Shown here: piece by piece, positions 7,771 through 16,446 of the stretch | How the letters are laid out: every line of letters begins with the position of its first letter | How positions within the stretch are numbered: the stretch's first letter is position 1 | Assembly: GCA_028279345.1 (NCBI GenBank) | Contig: JANQNY010000056.1 | Location: 1 to 64,000, forward strand | Reading direction: 5' to 3' | Length of the DNA stretch: 64,000 nucleotides | From: Geminicoccaceae bacterium | GTDB taxonomy: Bacteria > Pseudomonadota > Alphaproteobacteria > Geminicoccales > Geminicoccaceae | Translations under genes and position numbers: made by a program | Notes under the pieces: model-generated | The model's database searches: none | What the model was told of the DNA's origin: nothing | Seen by the model: the letters and a program-made list of their open reading frames with translations, nothing else

Positions 7771-8574
7771 ATGCTGCTCCGCGCCCTCTTGATCATCGCC
7801 TCGGGCTTGGGCCTCGCGGGTGGTGGCGTTTTCACCGCTCTCCAGCTCGGCCAGAGCGAGGCACCCGTCGTGGCGGCCGAGATCCAGACCACGCCTGTGA
7901 TCGTGGCGGACGGAGCGATCGACTTTGCAGCACCCATCACGGGCGGCGTAGTGCGCGTCCAGGACTGGCCGACCCAGCTGGTTCCGCAAGGCGCCTTCAC
8001 CTCGCTCGATCAGGTCGTCGGCGACGACGAGCGCGGGTTCCGTCGGGCCAAAAGGCCCTTCGTCGAAGGTGAGCCGATCATCGCCGGCAAGCTCGCGGGC
8101 TTCGGCGAGAAGGTCACGATCGCGCAGGTCATCGACCCAGGCAAGCGCGCGCTCTCGATTCGCGTGGACGACGTCAGTGGGGTCGGCGGCTTCGTCACGC
8201 CAGGCGATCGCGTGGACATCGTGCTGACGCGCTCGCGTGACGACGATCAAACCGCCACCACGATCCTCCAGGACGTGCTGGTCCGGGGCGTCGATCAGAT
8301 CGCCGATCAGGATCGCGATCAGCCGGTCGTGGTGCGGACCGTCACGGTCGAGGTTCGACCAGACGAAGCACAGAAGCTCGTCTTGGCTCAACAAGCAGGT
8401 CGGTTGAGTCTCACGCTCCGCCCGGTGGGCATGCGCGATGCAACCGTTACTTCAACTATTACGACAAACTCCTTGACATCAAACGCGTTTGGGTCGCAAG
8501 GAGAAGGCGGCGCTGATCTGAGCGTCACGATCCGGCGCGGTGCCGAGCAAGAGGTCGTCACCGTCGTCCGGTAG
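7771..8574 (+). CDS. cpaB: Flp pilus assembly protein CpaB (RcpC)
   Basis: A 267-residue protein with an N-terminal membrane anchor (residues 3-25) followed by a SAF-like domain (about 38-110) and the RcpC/CpaB C-terminal domain (about 115-215, with KRALSIRVDDVSGVGGFVTP and GDRVDIVLT). It acts in the periplasm with the CpaC secretin. The last 68 residues recur, ungapped, at the end of the next gene product (43 of 68 identical by hand count), because a tandem duplication starts inside this gene near base 8368. Confidence 0.93.
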   Translation: MLLRALLIIASGLGLAGGGVFTALQLGQSEAPVVAAEIQTTPVIVADGAIDFAAPITGGVVRVQDWPTQLVPQGAFTSLDQVVGDDERGFRRAKRPFVEGEPIIAGKLAGFGEKVTIAQVIDPGKRALSIRVDDVSGVGGFVTPGDRVDIVLTRSRDDDQTATTILQDVLVRGVDQIADQDRDQPVVVRTVTVEVRPDEAQKLVLAQQAGRLSLTLRPVGMRDATVTSTITTNSLTSNAFGSQGEGGADLSVTIRRGAEQEVVTVVR

Positions 8575-9797
8575 GTTGCCAGTCGACGGGGAAAGCATGC
8601 GCCGACTATTGCAAGCGACCAAAGCTCTCACCCTTTCGCTCCTTACTCTCTTCGCGACGGACAGCCGCAGTATGGCGCAAGAGTTCATGGCGCCGCTACG
8701 CGGTGATGGTTATGCCGGCGAAGTCGAAGTGCCGTTCAACAAGTCTCGCCTGATCCAGCTCGATCGAGCCTTCGGCGGTGTGACGGTTGCGGACGGCGAC
8801 ATCGCCGAGATCGTGTCGCTGTCCGGCCGCTCGGTCTACGTGTTCGGCAAGGAGTTCGGCAGCACGACGCTCACCTTCAACGCGCCGGACGGTGAGGTCC
8901 TGGCGGTGGCTGACGTCGACGTCGTGTACGACGTCGACCGGCTGCAAGAGCATTTCGAGCGGGTGTTCCCGGACGAGAACATCTCCATCTATCCGGGGAC
9001 GACCGGGATCGTCCTGGACAGCGAGATCTCCACGGCGACGCGCGTCGCCGACGTGCTCGCCGTCGCGGAACGCTACGCCGCCGCCCAGGAACTCGTGCTG
9101 GCGCAGAAGAGCGGACGTTTGAGCCTCACGCTCCGCCCGTTGGCCATGCAGCGTGAACGTGATGCTTCAACTCCAACGCAAAACTCCTTGACAAACCTCG
9201 CGTTCGAGTCGCAAAGACACAATGACGCTGACATAAGCGTCATTATCCGGCGAGGTGCGCTTCAAGAACGTGTCCTCGTCGTCAGATGAGTAGGCAGTCG
9301 ACGAGGATAACATGCGCCCTCTACTGCAAATGCTCGCCACGCTAGCGATCGCATTAGCTGCGCTCGTCGCACTGCAAGCACCTCTAGCCGCTCAGGAAAC
9401 CACCATATCAATCCGTGGTGGCGGCTATGCCGGCGAGATTCTGGTTCCACTCAATAAGTCCAAGGTGATCGAGCTCGACCGTGCTTTCGATAGCGCGTCG
9501 ATCGCCAATCCCGAGATTGCCGACATTGTTCCGTTAACCTCGCGGTCTGTGTATGCGTTTGGCAAGAGTCTCGGCGGCACATCGCTGACCTTCACTGGGC
9601 CGAACGGCCGGGTTATCGCCGTGGCCGATATCGCCGTGAGCTACGACATCGATCGGCTGAAGCGGCACCTTTTCCAGGTCTTCCCCGACGAGCGGATCGC
9701 CATCTACCCGGCGGATACGGGGATTGTGCTCGACGGGCAGGTCTCGAACTCGGCTAGGCTCGCCGACATTCTAGCGATCGCGGACCGCTACGCCCCG
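8368..9797 (+). repeat. 715-bp tandem duplication spanning cpaB 3' end and cpaC 5' part
   Basis: Two adjacent units, about 8368-9082 and 9083-9797, have the same order: the last 68 codons of cpaB, the short intergenic segment with CAGTCGACG, then the first 161 codons of cpaC. The period is 715 in both coding parts: the cpaC-type starts are at 8597 and 9312, and the AQ-LVLAQ codons begin at 8368 and 9083. The two protein-coding parts align without gaps but are well diverged, so the duplication is old. Confidence 0.88.
8597..9289 (+). CDS. CpaC N-terminal domain / CpaB C-terminal domain chimera
   Basis: A 230-residue exported protein. Residues 1-161 (signal peptide ending near SMA/QEF, then the secretin N-terminal pilus-type domain) align ungapped with CpaC residues 1-161, about 54% identical by hand count. 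Residues 163-230 align ungapped with the last 68 residues of CpaB, about 63% identical. The junction is at RYA-AAQELVLAQ. It lacks the secretin barrel and the CpaB anchor and SAF domain. The frame is open with no indel, suggesting selection. The ATG aligns with that of cpaC. It may bridge or cap the CpaB-CpaC contact in the periplasm; that role is inference. Confidence 0.88.
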   Translation: MRRLLQATKALTLSLLTLFATDSRSMAQEFMAPLRGDGYAGEVEVPFNKSRLIQLDRAFGGVTVADGDIAEIVSLSGRSVYVFGKEFGSTTLTFNAPDGEVLAVADVDVVYDVDRLQEHFERVFPDENISIYPGTTGIVLDSEISTATRVADVLAVAERYAAAQELVLAQKSGRLSLTLRPLAMQRERDASTPTQNSLTNLAFESQRHNDADISVIIRRGALQERVLVVR

Positions 9798-10718
9798 GAG
9801 GCGGTCACCAATCTGCTCGCCGTCACGAAGAACGAGCAGGTGATGCTGCACGTGCGTTTCGCCGAGATGCAGCGGGAGCTGGTGAAGCAGCTCGGGGTCA
9901 ATCTGGACGTGTTGTTCGATGATGGGACGACGGCCTTCCTGTTTGCCTCGGGCAACGGTCTATCGGTCGATCCGCTGTCGTTCATCGCGGCTGGGTACGG
10001 CCTCACCGAGGGCTTTTGGAACGTCGATGCCCTGATCGATGCGCTCGAGCAGAAAGGCGTCGTGCGCCTCTTGGCCGAGCCGAACCTGATCTCCCGTTCA
10101 GGCGATACGGCGAGCTTTCTTGCCGGCGGCGAGTTCCCGGTGCCGATTTCGAGCGAGAACAACGCCGGCTTCTCCGAGGTCACGGTCGAGTTCAAGGAGT
10201 TCGGTATCAGCCTCTCGTTCACGCCCACGGTCATCGGCGAGGACCTGGTCAATCTCGAGCTCTTCACCGAGGTTAGCGACCTCGACGAACGGAACAGTGT
10301 CAGCACGGGCCTGGGCCTCGAAATCCCCGGGCTGTCGGTGCGGCGCGCCAACACGACCGTCGAACTCAGAAACGGTCAGAGCTTCGCCATCGCGGGTCTG
10401 CTCTCGGACGAGTTCCGCGACCGTGTCCGGCAGGTGCCGGGCGTTGGCGACATTCCAGTGCTGGGCGCCCTGTTCCGCAGTGCGGACTATCGCTCCAACC
10501 AGACGGAGCTCGTGATCATCGTCACCCCCTATCTGGTCCGGCCGACGACGGCCGCGCAGCTCAAGACCCCGCTCGAGAACTATCTGCCGCCCAGCGAGGT
10601 CGATCTCTTCCTACTGGGCCGGGTAGGCGATCAGACGCGCACGTCGCGGCCCGCAGGCGACCTGGGCGCAGCGGCGGCCGGGGGGATCGCCGGCCCACAC
10701 GGCTACATCCTTCGATGA
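9312..10718 (+). CDS. cpaC: Tad secretin CpaC (RcpA)
   Basis: A 468-residue outer-membrane secretin. A signal peptide (to about residue 27, AAQ) is followed by the pilus-type N-terminal domain (30-110), a BON-like segment (110-165) and the secretin barrel domain (about 200-420), ending with the conserved VPGVGDIPVLGALFRS and ELVIIVTPYLVRP. It forms the pore for Flp pilus export. Its first 161 codons are the second unit of the tandem duplication. The stop overlaps the next start (ATGA at 10715). Confidence 0.94.
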   Translation: MRPLLQMLATLAIALAALVALQAPLAAQETTISIRGGGYAGEILVPLNKSKVIELDRAFDSASIANPEIADIVPLTSRSVYAFGKSLGGTSLTFTGPNGRVIAVADIAVSYDIDRLKRHLFQVFPDERIAIYPADTGIVLDGQVSNSARLADILAIADRYAPEAVTNLLAVTKNEQVMLHVRFAEMQRELVKQLGVNLDVLFDDGTTAFLFASGNGLSVDPLSFIAAGYGLTEGFWNVDALIDALEQKGVVRLLAEPNLISRSGDTASFLAGGEFPVPISSENNAGFSEVTVEFKEFGISLSFTPTVIGEDLVNLELFTEVSDLDERNSVSTGLGLEIPGLSVRRANTTVELRNGQSFAIAGLLSDEFRDRVRQVPGVGDIPVLGALFRSADYRSNQTELVIIVTPYLVRPTTAAQLKTPLENYLPPSEVDLFLLGRVGDQTRTSRPAGDLGAAAAGGIAGPHGYILR

Positions 10719-11002
10719 GGTTCGCCATGCTCCGGACTTTCGCTGCGGCCGTGACCGCGTGTTTCGGTCTGGCCGCCTGCCAGAGTGCCACCTATCCGCC
10801 GGGCAGCACCGACACCTTTGGTGACGCGGTACGTCACAACATGGCGGCGCAAATCGTCACGCCGAAGGTTGCCGACCCCCAGCTCGAAACACCGGCTGAC
10901 GGTTCGCGCGCGGCCGTCACGATCGACCGCTACCGGACCGACACGGTGGAGCCACCGGCGACGACGTCGTTGAGCGGCGTTGCCGGTTCGAGCTCGCAAT
11001 AG
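10715..11002 (+). CDS. short CpaD-like pilus lipoprotein
   Basis: A 95-residue lipoprotein: signal MLRTFAAAVTACFGLAAC with lipobox Cys, then a short region with FGDAVRHNMAAQIVTPKVA and DGSRAAVTIDRYRTD. These match the end of CpaD proteins (G..a..NlaaqV..P ... DG.R....i.rYR.g), and the gene sits in the usual cpaD slot between cpaC and cpaE. Typical CpaD is over 200 residues, so this is a reduced form without the N-terminal domain. The start overlaps the cpaC stop; an in-frame ATG 12 bases later is an alternative. Confidence 0.65.
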   Translation: MRFAMLRTFAAAVTACFGLAACQSATYPPGSTDTFGDAVRHNMAAQIVTPKVADPQLETPADGSRAAVTIDRYRTDTVEPPATTSLSGVAGSSSQ

Positions 11003-11231
11003 GGCAGTGGTCGCTGGTCGGCGGAGGTGCCATCGACGGGTTCCGGGCCGTCCATTGCCGTCAACCAGAACTTAACCAGCCGCGTGCAGAGTGGAAGCAC
11101 GGCGAGTTGGACGTTCGGGCATTGCTGCCAGAAGGGTCCCTCGGCGGTTCCGGTGCCGCGGGCTCCGTGCGGCGCCTCCTTCAACTCGATCGCAAGTCCA
11201 ACGATCGACGACGGCGTAGGGGAAGGCGAGG

Positions 11232-12455
11232 ATGGCAGCAAACGCACCCGTGACCGGCGTAGCGATTGTCGGCTCGCACGAGCTCCAAGTGGCGGTCAAC
11301 GAAGCGGCGGCGGCCATTCCGGCGCTTGTCCTTCACGTCGAGACGGCCCGTCCGGAGGCCGCTTTGACGCAGGTCGGTGAGCGCGCCGAGAGCGCCGACA
11401 TCCTGCTCATCGACGTGCCCAACGATGCGACGTCAGGCCAGGGCCCGCTAGCGGAGCTCTGCACCCGACGTGCCGGCAGCAAGGTCACCATCGTCAGCGC
11501 TGCCGAACTGGACTTGAATGACGCACGCCGCCTGCACCGATTGGGCGTGTTCGACGTTCTCCCACAACCCGTCTATGCCGACGACGTCCGGGCGACCTTC
11601 GCCGCTGCAGTGCGCTCCTTCCAGGCAGGTCGCCGACACACGGGGGCGCTCGCGCCGGTGATCGCCTTTACACGGGCAAAGGGCGGGATGGGCGCGACGA
11701 CGCTTGCGACGCACGCCATGCTGAGCCTCGCCGGGGTGGGTCGCCGTGGGTTCGCCGGCCATCGTGTGGGCTTTCTGGACCTCGACATTCAGTTCGGCGA
11801 TGCGGGCATCAATCTCGACATCCCTGCATCGTCCGGCTTGCTCGATCTGCTGAACGATCCGGCGCGCCTTGATGCCGCACTCTTGAAGACCTCGATGGCC
11901 GAGCGACCCGAGGGCGTTTCGATCCTGCCGGCGCCCTGCGACCTGTTGCCTTTCGAGGTCCTCGATCCCGAAGTCGTCGGCCGCATGATCGACGTCGCGC
12001 GCGAGGAGTTCGACGTCGTCGTGCTCGATCTTCCGCTGGCGATCACTGCTTGGACTCGAGCGGTGCTGGAGCGAGTCCACGAGCTGGTCATCGTGACGGC
12101 GCTCTCCGTCTGCGGGATCAGGCGATCTCGGCGGCTTTCCGAGCTGCTCGATCAGGAAGGCATCTCGTCCCTCAGGATGTCGTTCGCGCTCAACCGCTTC
12201 GCCAACACCTTCAGCGAGCGCGGCCTCGTCAAGCAGAGCGAGAAAGCGCTGGGCCGCGGCTTCGACTACCGCATTGCCAACGACTATCCGCTGGTCGCGC
12301 AGTCGCAAGACCGCGGCGTTCCCGTCTTCGCCCTGAAGCCCAGGTCACGGCTCGCGCGGAGCCTCCACGAGATGGCCGACGGCTGCGTCGCGCGCGCCCG
12401 CGAACAGATGACCAGCCTCGAGCAGGCCGACGCCCAGCTCCAGGCGGCCGAATGA
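11232..12455 (+). CDS. cpaE: pilus localisation ATPase-like protein CpaE (TadZ)
   Basis: A 407-residue protein with an N-terminal receiver-like domain (about 8-130) and a ParA/MinD-like domain (about 145-390). The deviant Walker A reads RAKGGMGATTLATHA, and LDLDIQFGDAG follows as switch/Walker B. The lysine of the KGG signature is present. TadZ/CpaE proteins place the Tad machine at the cell pole. GGAAGGCGAGG precedes the ATG. A 229-bp gap separates it from the cpaD-like gene; I see no gene or clear terminator there. Confidence 0.93.
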   Translation: MAANAPVTGVAIVGSHELQVAVNEAAAAIPALVLHVETARPEAALTQVGERAESADILLIDVPNDATSGQGPLAELCTRRAGSKVTIVSAAELDLNDARRLHRLGVFDVLPQPVYADDVRATFAAAVRSFQAGRRHTGALAPVIAFTRAKGGMGATTLATHAMLSLAGVGRRGFAGHRVGFLDLDIQFGDAGINLDIPASSGLLDLLNDPARLDAALLKTSMAERPEGVSILPAPCDLLPFEVLDPEVVGRMIDVAREEFDVVVLDLPLAITAWTRAVLERVHELVIVTALSVCGIRRSRRLSELLDQEGISSLRMSFALNRFANTFSERGLVKQSEKALGRGFDYRIANDYPLVAQSQDRGVPVFALKPRSRLARSLHEMADGCVARAREQMTSLEQADAQLQAAE

Positions 12456-12465
12456 CCGGAAGCGT

Positions 12466-13845
12466 ATGATGTTCAAGCACTTCCAGCCGGCCAGCAACGT
12501 CCGTCCGCCCGTAGCCGAGGTTCCGGCCGCCGCGGCACCGCGCAAGGCCGGCGGGCCGACCGCCGGCACTTGGAACGAGACCAAGACGCATCTGCACAAG
12601 CGCCTGCTCGAAGAGCTGAACCTAGCGGCGCTCGACAAGGTGGGCGCCGAGCAACTGCGCCACGAGGTGACGGCGATCGTCACCGAGATCGTCCAGTCCG
12701 ATCAGCTCTCTTTGAACGCCAAGGAGTTCGGCCAGATCGTCGACGAGCTACTGCACGAGGTGCTGGGGCTCGGACCGTTGGAGCCCTTGTTGCAGGACCC
12801 GACGATCAACGACATCCTGGTCAACACGCACGAGCAGGTCTTTGTCGAGCGCAAGGGCATGCTGGAACTCACCGAGGCGCGCTTCCAGAGTGAATCGCAC
12901 CTTCTGCGGATCATCGAGAAGATCGTCTCCAATGTCGGTCGGCGCGTCGATGAATCGCAACCCTATGTGGACGCCCGTCTCGCCGACGGCTCGCGCGTCA
13001 ATGCCATCATCAGGCCTTGCGCCCTCGACGGACCGCTGGTCTCGATCCGGAAGTTCTCGGCGACCCCCTTGACGGTCGACCGGCTGATCCAGTTCGGCGC
13101 GATTACCGAAAGCATGGCCGCCTACTTCCGAGGCGTCGTCAACGCCCGGCTGAACGTCATCATCTCGGGCGGCACAGGTTCCGGTAAGACCACGATGCTG
13201 AACGCGCTCTCAAGCTATATCGGCTCGCGCGAGCGCATCATCACCATCGAGGATGCCGCGGAGCTGCAGCTCCAGCAGATCCATGTGGTGCGCATGGAGA
13301 CCCGCCCGCAGAACATCGAGGGCAAGGGCGAGGTCAGCATGCGCGACTTGGTCCGCAACGCTCTCCGAATGCGACCCGACCGTATCGTCGTGGGCGAGGT
13401 GCGCGGCGCCGAGGTCATGGACATGCTGCAGGCGATGAACACCGGCCACGATGGCTCGATGACCACGATCCACGCCAATACGCCGCGCGACTGTCTCGCC
13501 CGCCTAGAGCACATGCTGATGATGACCGGCATCGACTTTCCCGCGCGAGCAATGCGCGGCCAGATCGCTTCCGCCGTGCACGTCGTGCTGCAGCTCAACC
13601 GGCTCAGCGATGGTAGTCGCAGGGTTACCGCTGTCGAGGAGCTCGTCGGCATGGAAGGCGAGGTCATCACCACGCAGTCGATCTTCAAGTTCGAGCAGAC
13701 CGGTGTCGATGCCAACGGCAAGGTCATCGGCCAGCTCGAAGCCACCGGCATTCGCTCGAAGTTCTACGAGCTGATGTGCGCGCACGGCGTAGACCTGCCT
13801 CCGTCCGTGTTCGGGGCGTCCCAGAAGCGCTTCGGTGCCATGTAG
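12466..13845 (+). CDS. cpaF: pilus assembly ATPase CpaF (TadA)
   Basis: A 459-residue secretion ATPase that powers Flp pilus extension and, in TadA systems, retraction. After a variable 70 residues comes the N-terminal hexamerisation region, then Walker [18 protein letters not shown] (about 225), the Asp box [11 protein letters not shown], Walker [17 protein letters not shown] and the His box [16 protein letters not shown]. All motifs are intact. It starts 11 bases after the cpaE stop. Confidence 0.96.
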   Translation: MMFKHFQPASNVRPPVAEVPAAAAPRKAGGPTAGTWNETKTHLHKRLLEELNLAALDKVGAEQLRHEVTAIVTEIVQSDQLSLNAKEFGQIVDELLHEVLGLGPLEPLLQDPTINDILVNTHEQVFVERKGMLELTEARFQSESHLLRIIEKIVSNVGRRVDESQPYVDARLADGSRVNAIIRPCALDGPLVSIRKFSATPLTVDRLIQFGAITESMAAYFRGVVNARLNVIISGGTGSGKTTMLNALSSYIGSRERIITIEDAAELQLQQIHVVRMETRPQNIEGKGEVSMRDLVRNALRMRPDRIVVGEVRGAEVMDMLQAMNTGHDGSMTTIHANTPRDCLARLEHMLMMTGIDFPARAMRGQIASAVHVVLQLNRLSDGSRRVTAVEELVGMEGEVITTQSIFKFEQTGVDANGKVIGQLEATGIRSKFYELMCAHGVDLPPSVFGASQKRFGAM

Positions 13846-13847
13846 CC

Positions 13848-14810
13848 ATGGAGCCGCTGCTGCTGATCATCTACGGGTTGTTGTTCGTCGCCGCGATCAT
13901 GCTGATTGAAGGCGCCTTGCAGCTCAAATCCGTTGTCCACAACCCGCAGAAGCGGGCTATCAACCGCCGTCTCCGCTTGCTCGATTCCGGCTATGATCCG
14001 GACGAAATCTATCGCCTGCTGCGCCGCAAGCGCGACGACGGTGGCTGGGCGAAGTTCAGCTTGCTGCGCCTGGCGAACACCTTCCTCCAACAAGCCGGCA
14101 TCACCGCCTCCGTGCCGGTCGTCGTCGTCGTCATGCTTGCCGCGGCCGCGTTGCTAAGCGGCGCCGCTGTCATCTTCTTGCGCCTGCCCATACCGCTAGC
14201 CGTCGGCGGTGCCAGCCTCGGCATCGTGGCACTGGCCTATCTCTACGTCTCGATGAAGCGCAAGGCCCGGCTCGACGCCCTCGAAGCGCAGCTGCCGGAG
14301 ATGCTCGATCTCGTCGTGCGCAGCGTCCGTTCGGGGCACCCGCTCAACACCGCCTTGCGTCTGGCGGCCAATGAGTTGCCGGAGCCTCTGGGCAGCGAAG
14401 TCGGGCTCCTGGTTGACGAGACGACCTACGGCACGTCCTTGATCGACGCCGTCGACAATCTCGCCGAACGTGTAGGCCTCAGCGACTACAACTATTTCGC
14501 AGTAGTTTCCAAGATTACCAGCAAGACCGGTGGCAATCTTGCCGACATCCTTGGCAACCTCGCGAGCGTGATGCGCGATCGCAACCGTATGAAGCGCAAG
14601 ATTAAGGCGATCTCCGCCGAAGGTCGTGCATCTGGCCTGGTCATGTCGCTGGCGCCGCCGGGCATCGCGGGCATGATCCTGCTCATTTCTCCCAGCTTTT
14701 TCATGGACGTCGCGGACGACGTGCTGTTTCCCTACCTGATCGGTCTTGTGGGTTTTCTTTGTCTCGCCAACTTCCTGGCACTGCGCAAACTCGTGAGCTT
14801 TGAGTTCTGA
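13848..14810 (+). CDS. tadB: pilus assembly inner-membrane protein TadB
   Basis: A 320-residue platform protein: two N-terminal membrane segments, a cytoplasmic T2SSF domain (about 145-270, with LEAQLPEMLDLVVRSVRSGH and KITSKTGGNLADILGNLA), and two C-terminal membrane segments. It pairs with TadC to form the assembly platform acted on by CpaF. The ATG at 13848 is two bases after the cpaF stop; a longer reading into cpaF is possible but would overlap it by 70 bases. Confidence 0.93.
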   Translation: MEPLLLIIYGLLFVAAIMLIEGALQLKSVVHNPQKRAINRRLRLLDSGYDPDEIYRLLRRKRDDGGWAKFSLLRLANTFLQQAGITASVPVVVVVMLAAAALLSGAAVIFLRLPIPLAVGGASLGIVALAYLYVSMKRKARLDALEAQLPEMLDLVVRSVRSGHPLNTALRLAANELPEPLGSEVGLLVDETTYGTSLIDAVDNLAERVGLSDYNYFAVVSKITSKTGGNLADILGNLASVMRDRNRMKRKIKAISAEGRASGLVMSLAPPGIAGMILLISPSFFMDVADDVLFPYLIGLVGFLCLANFLALRKLVSFEF

Positions 14811-14811
14811 C

Positions 14812-15789
14812 ATGTTAAGCGAACTCGACCACGCCTTGCAGAATATCGGCGGACTGTGGGTCGGCGCCGCTGCGGCGACCTGCATGCTGGCCGTCTTCGC
14901 CACGGCGGTCTGGGGTCTGGTGGCGAACCCACGCTCGTCCTCGCGCTACGCCCAGGAGCAACCGAGCGGCCAGGCGCCGGTCGCGAGCCTCCGCGCCAAC
15001 ACGCGCGAGAACGATGAGGGTCTGGAGCGATACCTGATACCGCAGGCCAAGGCCGAGCGGTCGCAGGCGCGACAGTTGCTGCAGCGTGCCGGTTTTCGTC
15101 ACCCGGACGCCTTGCGCAACTTCTACTTGGTGCGCGTCGGACTGGCGCTCGCGATGATGGCTTTGGCCCTGTTGGTGACGCCGCTGGTCCTGCCGAGTGT
15201 GTCAGAGGGAGGTCTGTTCGGCGGCCGTCTGAACGGCATCCTGATTGGTGTCGGGATGGCTATCGCGGCCGGGTTCTACGCGCCCCTCTATCTTGTCCGC
15301 TGGCGTGCAGAGCAGCGTCAGCAACTGATCCGCCGGTCCTTTCCCGACGCTCTCGATCTGCTGCAAGTCACCATCCAGGCAGGGCTTGGCCTCGATGCGG
15401 CGCTGCAGCGCGTGGGCGACGAGATGCTGCGCGCGTGCCCACCTCTTGCCGACGAGATCAATCTCATGGTGTTGGAGTTGCGCGCCGGTAAGACGCGCGA
15501 GCAGGCGCTGCAAGACTTCTCAGAGCGCCTTGATCTCGACTACGTCCGCGCTTTCACGACCGTCCTCAGCCAATCACTGCGTTTCGGCACGAGCATCAGC
15601 GACGCGCTCGAGGTGTTCTCGACCGATATGCGGAATGCGCGAATGATGGCGGCCGAGGAGAAGGCGAACAAGTTGCCGGTCCAGATGTCCATGGTGCTGG
15701 TTCTCTGCATGCTGCCGGCGGTGCTGGTCGTGGCGCTGGGGCCGGTCGCGATCAGAGCGATCCGGGTGATCATGCCAGGTTTGGGATAG
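14812..15789 (+). CDS. tadC: pilus assembly inner-membrane protein TadC
   Basis: A 325-residue partner of TadB with the same architecture: N-terminal membrane segment, a linker, two central membrane segments, a T2SSF domain (FPDALDLLQVTIQAGLGLDA and SQSLRFGTSISDALEVFS) and a C-terminal hydrophobic hairpin. The ATG at 14812 follows the tadB stop directly; a TTG four codons upstream inside tadB is the alternative. It is translationally coupled to tadB by position. Confidence 0.93.
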   Translation: MLSELDHALQNIGGLWVGAAAATCMLAVFATAVWGLVANPRSSSRYAQEQPSGQAPVASLRANTRENDEGLERYLIPQAKAERSQARQLLQRAGFRHPDALRNFYLVRVGLALAMMALALLVTPLVLPSVSEGGLFGGRLNGILIGVGMAIAAGFYAPLYLVRWRAEQRQQLIRRSFPDALDLLQVTIQAGLGLDAALQRVGDEMLRACPPLADEINLMVLELRAGKTREQALQDFSERLDLDYVRAFTTVLSQSLRFGTSISDALEVFSTDMRNARMMAAEEKANKLPVQMSMVLVLCMLPAVLVVALGPVAIRAIRVIMPGLG

Positions 15790-15798
15790 GGAGAGCCC

Positions 15799-16293
15799 AT
15801 GTCTTCACGCTGGGTTACAGCGCCAATGGTTGGTTTGGCCGTCACGCTGATCGCCGCCTGCCAGCCTTACGTGGATCGTGGCGTGCGCCTCAACGTCGAT
15901 CCCGTAAGCGTCAGTCCCTTCGAAACACCGCCGACGCTCGCGGATGCCGCCTGGGATCATTTGGTCGAGAAGCGCTACGGCTCGGCCATCCAGCTCTTTC
16001 ATCGCCAGCGCGCGGTAGAGCCCGATTCCCTGGAGCCGATCTACGGCCTTGCACTCGGTTACAACGCCATCGGTCAGTCAGACATCAGCGATCAGTACTT
16101 CGCGGTCGCGCAGCAACTCGACCCGCGCCGTGCGCGGCTGCTGACCAACCTCTCGTATCGCGACCGTCAGAACCGGCGCTACGATCTCGCGTATGCGCGT
16201 GCGCTCGAAGCCTACAAGCTCGAGCCGGGCAATCCGGCCACCCGCGAGAACTACGAGCGCACCAAGCTGTTGAAGAGCTACGCCGACCTGTAG
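15799..16293 (+). CDS. TPR lipoprotein, TadD-like, last gene of the pilus locus
   Basis: A 164-residue lipoprotein (GLAVTLIAAC lipobox) with about two to three TPR units from residue 50 (ALGYNAIGQSDISDQYFAVA, LAYARALEAYKLEPGNPA). It begins nine bases after tadC, in the position typical of tadD. The pseudopilin genes tadE, tadF and tadG that often follow are absent here; a repeat element and a pseudogene come next instead. Confidence 0.85.
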   Translation: MSSRWVTAPMVGLAVTLIAACQPYVDRGVRLNVDPVSVSPFETPPTLADAAWDHLVEKRYGSAIQLFHRQRAVEPDSLEPIYGLALGYNAIGQSDISDQYFAVAQQLDPRRARLLTNLSYRDRQNRRYDLAYARALEAYKLEPGNPATRENYERTKLLKSYADL

Positions 16294-16318
16294 GTCGTCT
16301 TGGACCACGCGGCCGGGT

Positions 16319-16446
16319 GAGCGAGCATCGTCCGTTCATCTCGGACCAGCGCCACCCTCGCGCCCGCCCTACCGCGCGCGAGCGTTCGGTAGCATCGGGC
16401 GTTAGGGCGGGACGAGGGTGGTTCCAGCCAAAAAAACTGTTCTAGA
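16319..16446. repeat. palindromic intergenic element, copy 1
   Basis: About 128 bp, related to the element at 43852-43980. The inner stem pairs CCACCCTCG..CCCGCCCTA (16352-16371) with TAGGGCGGG.CGAGGGTGG (16403-16421), about 18 bp with a small bulge. The right flank GGTTCCAGCC-AAAAAA-CTGTTCTAGA matches GGTTCCAGTCG-AATTAAAA-CCGCTCTAGA of copy 2. The left flank TCCGTTCATCTCGG matches TCCGTCCACGTCGG. Its right end supplies the TAG stop of the adjacent minus-strand reading frame. The left boundary is approximate because the outer inverted repeat has decayed there. Confidence 0.7.

Noticed and set aside
11003-11231. A missing part of cpaD in the gap before cpaE
   Set aside because: I translated the gap mentally in the plus-strand frames and saw no CpaD-like segment, only a Ser/Pro-rich open frame.
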